A stretch of DNA of 17,822 nt from Rhodoferax sp. Its GTDB lineage: Bacteria; Pseudomonadota; Gammaproteobacteria; Burkholderiales; Burkholderiaceae_C. Within the stretch, counting starts at the first letter, position 1. Every line of letters starts with the position of its first letter. The notes under the pieces are model-generated. The model was not told the DNA's origin. It saw nothing but the letters and a program-made list of their open reading frames with translations, and searched no databases. The position numbers and the translations under genes are program-made. This document shows, one piece after another, positions 14,186-17,822 of the stretch. Location of the stretch: contig JAQSDS010000339.1 of assembly GCA_029946045.1 (NCBI GenBank), positions 9,746-27,567 of the forward strand, given 5' to 3'.

Positions 14186-14560
14186 TTAACCCCGTAACCA
14201 AGGACGCGGACCGCCCATCACGTGTACATGCAGGTGATGGACTTCCTGGGCGCCTTCGGCACCGGTATTGGCCAGCATCCGAAAACCGCCCTCTGGATAA
14301 GGGTTGCAGCCTTCTTGCATGGCAAGTTTGGGGATCAAGACCATCATGCGCCCCATCATTGAAGCATGCGCATCAGTGAGCAGGGCCATGGAAGGTATGT
14401 GCAGCTTGGGAATAAGCAAAAAATGCACTGGGGCCCACGGGTGAATATCGTGGAACGCATAGAGTTCCACGTCCTGATAAACCAGTCTGGAGGGAATTTT
14501 CCCCGCCACTATCTTGCAAAAGAGACAATCCGGATCACTGTGAACCACCTGCTCGATCAT
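14186..14560 (-). CDS. hinT: HIT-family purine nucleoside phosphoramidase (HinT-like)
   Basis: HinT-type proteins hydrolyse adenosine phosphoramidates and aminoacyl adenylates in the cytoplasm. The 124-residue product has CLFCKIVAGKIPS at 12-24, the usual HinT start with a CxxC pair. The catalytic histidine triad HLHVHV (H109, H111, H113) follows and ends in MGGPRPW. The histidine motif, length and the GGFRMLANTGAEGAQEVHHLH context fit the HinT branch and not the GalT or Fhit branches. ATG 14560 overlaps the stop of the upstream membrane-protein gene by 4 bases (ATGA), indicating coupled translation. Its place between the his genes and tatABC is commonly conserved in the Burkholderiales, for reasons that are unclear. 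Confidence 0.93.
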   Translation of the reverse strand: MIEQVVHSDPDCLFCKIVAGKIPSRLVYQDVELYAFHDIHPWAPVHFLLIPKLHIPSMALLTDAHASMMGRMMVLIPKLAMQEGCNPYPEGGFRMLANTGAEGAQEVHHLHVHVMGGPRPWLRG

Positions 14561-14982
14561 GCTGGCATCTCCATTGGCAAACCTTTGTTCATGCGCACCA
14601 TACCGCTGACAATTCGGTACAAGAACCAGACCGATATAGCCAACCAGGCCAACCAGCCGGGCAGGAAAAAAAGCAACCACAGCGGCGCTGTGAGCAAATA
14701 AAGCAGTGCCGCAATGATGACGGTGCGAATGCGCCAACTGAAATGCGTGGCATGCCAGCTGCCTGCTGCATCGCCGCGCTTGACCAGGTCGATCACCAGC
14801 GCAACGATGAGCAGCATAGGCCCAAATTGGCCACCCGGAATCAAGGCCCCCACCGCCACAATCAGATGCAGGACATAGCTGACCGTGCCCCACGCATTGA
14901 GTCCGTTGAGCGTTTGCACGTCAAGTTCGCGCCATACAGCTCCATCATTTGGGGGCTTGGGCGTAGTGAAGTCCTCGGTCAT
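14557..14982 (-). CDS. Small DUF4870-like inner-membrane protein of unknown function
   Basis: I recognise this only as the small multi-pass membrane protein often found between hisE and hinT in this group; it resembles DUF4870. The 141 residues start with a polar segment (about 1-25), then [23 protein letters not shown]. Two or three further hydrophobic segments follow (about 55-66, 86-104 and 107-125), separated by a short [12 protein letters not shown] loop at about 76-87. The C terminus is [14 protein letters not shown]. There is no signal peptide and no catalytic motif. It overlaps the hisE stop by 4 bases (ATGA) at its start and the hinT start by 4 bases at its end, so it is tightly built into the operon and is surely a real gene. 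No function can be assigned. Confidence 0.85.
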   Translation of the reverse strand: MTEDFTTPKPPNDGAVWRELDVQTLNGLNAWGTVSYVLHLIVAVGALIPGGQFGPMLLIVALVIDLVKRGDAAGSWHATHFSWRIRTVIIAALLYLLTAPLWLLFFLPGWLAWLAISVWFLYRIVSGMVRMNKGLPMEMPA

Positions 14983-15371
14983 GACGCGTTTTCCTGCTCT
15001 TGCGACTCACGCTGGCCGACCTTGCGCATGGCTTTCTCTTCGAGGCCGCTGGTGCCCTCACGGCGCAACAGTTCGGCAACAACGTCTGCGGGACTCAGGC
15101 CGTAGTGCGCCAGGGCAACCATGCAGTGAAACCATAGGTCGGCTACTTCCTGGACGATCTTGGTTTTGTTGCCGCCATGGTCAGCATCTTTGGCGGCCAT
15201 CACGACCTCTGTGGCTTCTTCGCCGATCTTTTTCAGAAAAGCGTCGGGACCTTTGTGCAACAGCCTGGCCACATAACTGGTCTCCGGATTGCCACCATGG
15301 GCTGGTAAACGGGACGTGATGACAGCGGCCAGAGCAGCCAGGGAATCAACAGAATTTGTATCAGGGCGCAT
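14979..15371 (-). CDS. hisE: HisE, phosphoribosyl-ATP pyrophosphatase
   Basis: HisE removes pyrophosphate from phosphoribosyl-ATP, the second step of histidine synthesis. The 130-residue product is an all-alpha MazG-like protein with the metal-binding motifs EEATE (51-55) and EVAD (75-78), and [21 protein letters not shown] before them. It is a stand-alone gene here, not fused to hisI as in E. coli. The C terminus (about 115-130, [11 protein letters not shown]) is polar and variable. ATG 15371 overlaps the hisI stop by one base (TGATG), and its own stop overlaps the next gene by 4 bases. The order hisI-hisE follows the pathway. Confidence 0.96.
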   Translation of the reverse strand: MRPDTNSVDSLAALAAVITSRLPAHGGNPETSYVARLLHKGPDAFLKKIGEEATEVVMAAKDADHGGNKTKIVQEVADLWFHCMVALAHYGLSPADVVAELLRREGTSGLEEKAMRKVGQRESQEQENAS

Positions 15372-15763
15372 CAAGCTTTGTAGATGGTTTGAGGGTCTTT
15401 CAGGACGGGATCGACGACTTTCCAGGTGCCATTGTCGTACACGCTGTAAAAACAGCTGTGCCTGCCCGTGTGGCAAGCCAATCCGGGCGTGTGACCAGTC
15501 TGGGTGACCTTGAGCAAAACCACATCTTGATCACAGTCAAGGCGAATTTCATGGACAGTTTGCACATGTCCGGATTCTTCACCCTTGAACCACAGTTTGT
15601 TACGCGAGCGGCTGAAGTAGACCGCCCGTCCCAACTCGGCCGTTTTTTGCAGGGCTTCCCGGTTCATCCAGGCCATCATCAAGACGTCGCCACTGTCCTG
15701 CTCTTGCGCGATGGCCGGAATGAGGCCTTGAGCATCCCATTTGATCGTGTCTAACCAGTTCAT
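15371..15763 (-). CDS. hisI: HisI, phosphoribosyl-AMP cyclohydrolase
   Basis: HisI opens the adenine ring of phosphoribosyl-AMP, the third step of histidine synthesis, using zinc. The 130-residue product has the metal site residues in DCDQD (76-80) and in CHTGRHSC (97-104). The core [23 protein letters not shown] is typical. ATG 15763 gives the normal [10 protein letters not shown] start; a GTG at 15793 is in frame and would add 10 residues, with no better ribosome-binding site. It starts 35 bases after the hisF stop and is coupled to hisE by a one-base overlap. Confidence 0.96.
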   Translation of the reverse strand: MNWLDTIKWDAQGLIPAIAQEQDSGDVLMMAWMNREALQKTAELGRAVYFSRSRNKLWFKGEESGHVQTVHEIRLDCDQDVVLLKVTQTGHTPGLACHTGRHSCFYSVYDNGTWKVVDPVLKDPQTIYKA

Positions 15764-15798
15764 GGCCAGATTGTCGATGATTTGGCGAGCCACAGAAA

Positions 15799-16599
15799 TC
15801 AGATTCTTACCGGAATGCCGCGCGCAGCCATATGGGCTTTGGCCTGTGCGACGGTGAACTCGCCATAGTGAAAGATGCTGGCGGCCAGCACCGCATCGGC
15901 GCCGCCAAGTTGTATGCCGTCGGCGAGGTGGTCCAAGGTGCCAACGCCGCCCGAGGCGATGACAGGCACGCCGACAGCATCACTGACAGCACGGGTCAAG
16001 GCCAAATCAAAACCGGCCTTGGTACCGTCACGGTCCATGCTGGTGAGCAAAATTTCTCCGGCACCAAACTCTGCCATCTGTCGCGCCCAGGACACGGCAT
16101 CCAGATGGGTATTTTTGCGCCCGCCATGACTATAAACGTCCCAACCTTCGCCTGCGGGCAGACCTTGTGCATCCCAGCGATGGACATCAGCGCCGACACG
16201 TCGCTTGGCATCAATGGCAACCACAATGCACTGGGCACCATATTTTCGGGATGCCTCTCGAATGACTTGTGGGTTGGCAATGGCCGCCGAATTAAAACTG
16301 GTTTTATCAGCACCAGCGTTCAGCAGGCGGCGCACATCATCCACGCTACGCACACCACCACCGACCGTCAGTGGGATGAAGACCTCGCTGGCTACGGCTT
16401 CAATGATGTGCAGAATCAAATCACGGCCATCGGAGGTCGCGGTGATGTCCAAAAAAGTGAGTTCGTCAGCGCCCTGCTCGTTGTAACGCGCAGCTATTTC
16501 TACCGGGTCGCCAGCGTCGCGCAATTCGACAAAATTAACTCCTTTGACAACCCGTCCGCCTGTGACATCCAGACAGGGAATGATGCGTTTGGCTAGCAC
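15799..16599 (-). CDS. hisF: HisF, cyclase subunit of imidazole glycerol phosphate synthase
   Basis: HisF uses ammonia supplied by HisH to convert PRFAR to imidazole glycerol phosphate and AICAR. The 266-residue product is a (beta-alpha)8 barrel with catalytic D11 ([10 protein letters not shown]) and D130 (VVAIDAKRR). The phosphate-binding Gly motifs are LTVGGGVRS and VIASGGVG. The start codon is GTG (16599-16597), chosen because [11 protein letters not shown] is the standard N terminus and no ATG lies nearby; the Shine-Dalgarno is weak. It follows hisA by 15 bases. Its glutaminase partner hisH lies two genes upstream and is cut by the window edge. Confidence 0.97.
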   Translation of the reverse strand: MLAKRIIPCLDVTGGRVVKGVNFVELRDAGDPVEIAARYNEQGADELTFLDITATSDGRDLILHIIEAVASEVFIPLTVGGGVRSVDDVRRLLNAGADKTSFNSAAIANPQVIREASRKYGAQCIVVAIDAKRRVGADVHRWDAQGLPAGEGWDVYSHGGRKNTHLDAVSWARQMAEFGAGEILLTSMDRDGTKAGFDLALTRAVSDAVGVPVIASGGVGTLDHLADGIQLGGADAVLAASIFHYGEFTVAQAKAHMAARGIPVRI

Positions 16600-16614
16600 A
16601 GAGAAGTCTACCGA

Positions 16615-17355
16615 TCAACCGTTGAGCTCATCAGCCCGCTCTTGCGCGGCTTCAAAGTCGAGATCGCCACTGTAAATGGCACGCCCACAAATCACACCTT
16701 CAACGCCTTCGTCTTCAACCGCACACAAGGCCTCGATATCAGCAAGATTGGACAGACCGCCCGAGGCAATCACAGGAATGGTAAGGGCCTGCGCCAAGCG
16801 CACGGTTGCTTCGATATTGATGCCAGTGAGCATGCCGTCACGACCGATGTCCGTGTAAATAATGGATTCAACACCAAAGTCTTCAAACTTCTTGGCCAGG
16901 TCAATCACATCGTGCCGGGTCAGTTTGCTCCAGCCATCGGTGGCGACCTTGCCGTCTTTCGCATCCAGACCAACGATGATGTGGCCACCAAAGGCCGTGC
17001 AGGCATCCTGCAAAAACCCCGGATTACGTACCGCTGCCGTTCCAATGATGACGTAACGCAATCCAGCATCCAGGTAGCGTTCAATCGTGTCCAGGTCACG
17101 TATGCCGCCACCCAACTGAACATCAACTTCGCTGCCAATGGTTTTGAGAATCTTGCGAATAGCCGCCTCATTTTTAGGTTGTCCGGCGAAGGCACCGTTC
17201 AGATCCACAAGATGGACCCGGCGCGCGCCTTTGTCAACCCAACTGCGTGCCATCACCGAAGGCTCTTCGCTAAAGGTGGTGGAGAGTGTCATGTCGCCTT
17301 GTTGCAGGCGCACACAATGGCCGTCTTTAAGATCAATGGCTGGTATTAAAAGCAT
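16615..17355 (-). CDS. hisA: HisA, phosphoribosyl-formimino-AICAR-phosphate isomerase
   Basis: HisA isomerises ProFAR to PRFAR, the substrate of HisF-HisH. The 246-residue product is a (beta-alpha)8 barrel related to HisF. The catalytic aspartates are D8 ([10 protein letters not shown]) and D131 (VGLDAKDG), with phosphate-binding LGGGIRD and [24 protein letters not shown] near the end is typical. ATG 17355 gives the standard MLLIPAIDL start. It lies 65 bases after hisH, a wider gap than elsewhere in the run. No clear promoter was found there, so a single his transcript is still most likely. Confidence 0.97.
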   Translation of the reverse strand: MLLIPAIDLKDGHCVRLQQGDMTLSTTFSEEPSVMARSWVDKGARRVHLVDLNGAFAGQPKNEAAIRKILKTIGSEVDVQLGGGIRDLDTIERYLDAGLRYVIIGTAAVRNPGFLQDACTAFGGHIIVGLDAKDGKVATDGWSKLTRHDVIDLAKKFEDFGVESIIYTDIGRDGMLTGINIEATVRLAQALTIPVIASGGLSNLADIEALCAVEDEGVEGVICGRAIYSGDLDFEAAQERADELNG

Positions 17356-17420
17356 GATGCTTCGGTGAGAGGGGATAAATGGACTTCGGCTAGCGCAGCA
17401 CGAATGGTATGAAAGTGAAC

Positions 17421-17822
17421 TTAAGGATTCCAGTGAAGGAAGTTACGGTACAGGCTCAAGCCGTGTTCAGCGCTTTTTTCGGGGTGGAATTGAGTAGCAA
17501 AAATATTATCACGTGCAATGGCAGAACTAAAGCGCTGGCCATAGTCGGTTTCACCCACGCTGTGGCGAAGATCCGACGGTTTGGCATAAAAGCTGTGAAC
17601 GAAGTAAAAATAACTGCCATCAGGAACGTCACCCCACACCGCGTGAGGTGCCGCACCGTGATTCTTGCGCCAAACCTGGTTCCAGCCCATTTGCGGCACC
17701 TTGTAACGACTGCCATCCGCTTGCAACTGGCCCACAAGCTCAAACTTGATGACATCGCCATGAATCAGGCCCAAGCCAGGCGTGTCGCCCTCTTGGCTGT
17801 GATCCAGCAGCATTTGCATGCC
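17421..17822 (-). CDS. hisH: HisH, glutaminase subunit of imidazole glycerol phosphate synthase, C-terminal part
   Basis: HisH hydrolyses glutamine and channels ammonia to HisF. The last 133 residues are visible, starting at G-MQMLLDHS, which follows the nucleophile motif (normally C-L-G-M-Q). The catalytic cysteine therefore lies just beyond the right edge. The remaining triad residues are present in TQFHPEKS (His and Glu near residues 113 and 115 of the visible part). [23 protein letters not shown] and the C-terminal YRNFLHWNP are also typical. No frameshift is seen. The Met at 17819 is internal and not a start. The gene is the first visible member of hisH-hisA-hisF-hisI-hisE. Confidence 0.95.
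   Translation of the reverse strand, partial: GMQMLLDHSQEGDTPGLGLIHGDVIKFELVGQLQADGSRYKVPQMGWNQVWRKNHGAAPHAVWGDVPDGSYFYFVHSFYAKPSDLRHSVGETDYGQRFSSAIARDNIFATQFHPEKSAEHGLSLYRNFLHWNP

Overview
The window looks like core chromosome of a betaproteobacterium of the order Burkholderiales, most likely family Comamonadaceae (Rhodoferax- or Polaromonas-like). The basis is gene order and protein sequence: hisH-hisA-hisF-hisI-hisE followed by a small membrane protein, a HIT protein and tatABC; petABC followed by sspA-sspB; and engB divergent from a cytochrome c4. Base composition and codon use look uniform. I see no insertion sequence, integrase, phage gene, CRISPR array or other sign of recent transfer. 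The stretch is densely coded and no gap above 300 bases lacks a gene.

Layout from left to right. At the left edge (1-352, minus) is the start of msrP, the periplasmic methionine sulfoxide reductase subunit, cut by the window. A dihaem cytochrome c4 gene (534-1160, minus) ends in a clear terminator. The GTPase gene engB (1235-1966, plus) diverges from it. Two minus-strand lipid A-type acyltransferase genes (1989-2858 and 2888-3715) diverge from metK (3905-5086, plus), and the roughly 170-nt leader of metK can fold into several hairpins. A terminator and a tRNA-Thr(UGU) gene (minus) follow. The next block, all minus, is petA-petB-petC (cytochrome bc1) followed by sspA-sspB. Upstream of it lies a two-gene unit, a Nif3-like gene then pdxA. 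A membrane-anchored HtrA/DegS-like protease (11415-12557, plus) converges on tatC. The last third is one long minus-strand run: hisH (cut by the right edge), hisA, hisF, hisI, hisE, a DUF4870-like membrane protein, hinT, tatA, tatB and tatC, with several 1-nt and 4-nt overlaps that suggest translational coupling.

How the genes fit together. The respiratory genes (cytochrome bc1 and cytochrome c4), the Tat translocase and two likely Tat clients (MsrP and the Rieske protein) are all parts of the inner membrane and periplasm. The HtrA-like protease and MsrP deal with damaged envelope proteins, and the acyltransferases modify lipid A. SspA and SspB link stress transcription and ClpXP proteolysis. 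The his genes encode the middle steps of histidine synthesis. MetK makes S-adenosylmethionine, and PdxA acts in pyridoxal phosphate synthesis.

Most of the region is ordinary housekeeping sequence. The best candidate for something undescribed is the structured metK leader (about 3736-3904), whose last hairpin includes the probable ribosome-binding site. Smaller points are a possible ECF-type promoter before msrP, the lack of resB/ccsB beside cytochrome c4, a short tetranucleotide repeat at the start codon of an acyltransferase, and an A-C mismatch in the T-stem of the tRNA.
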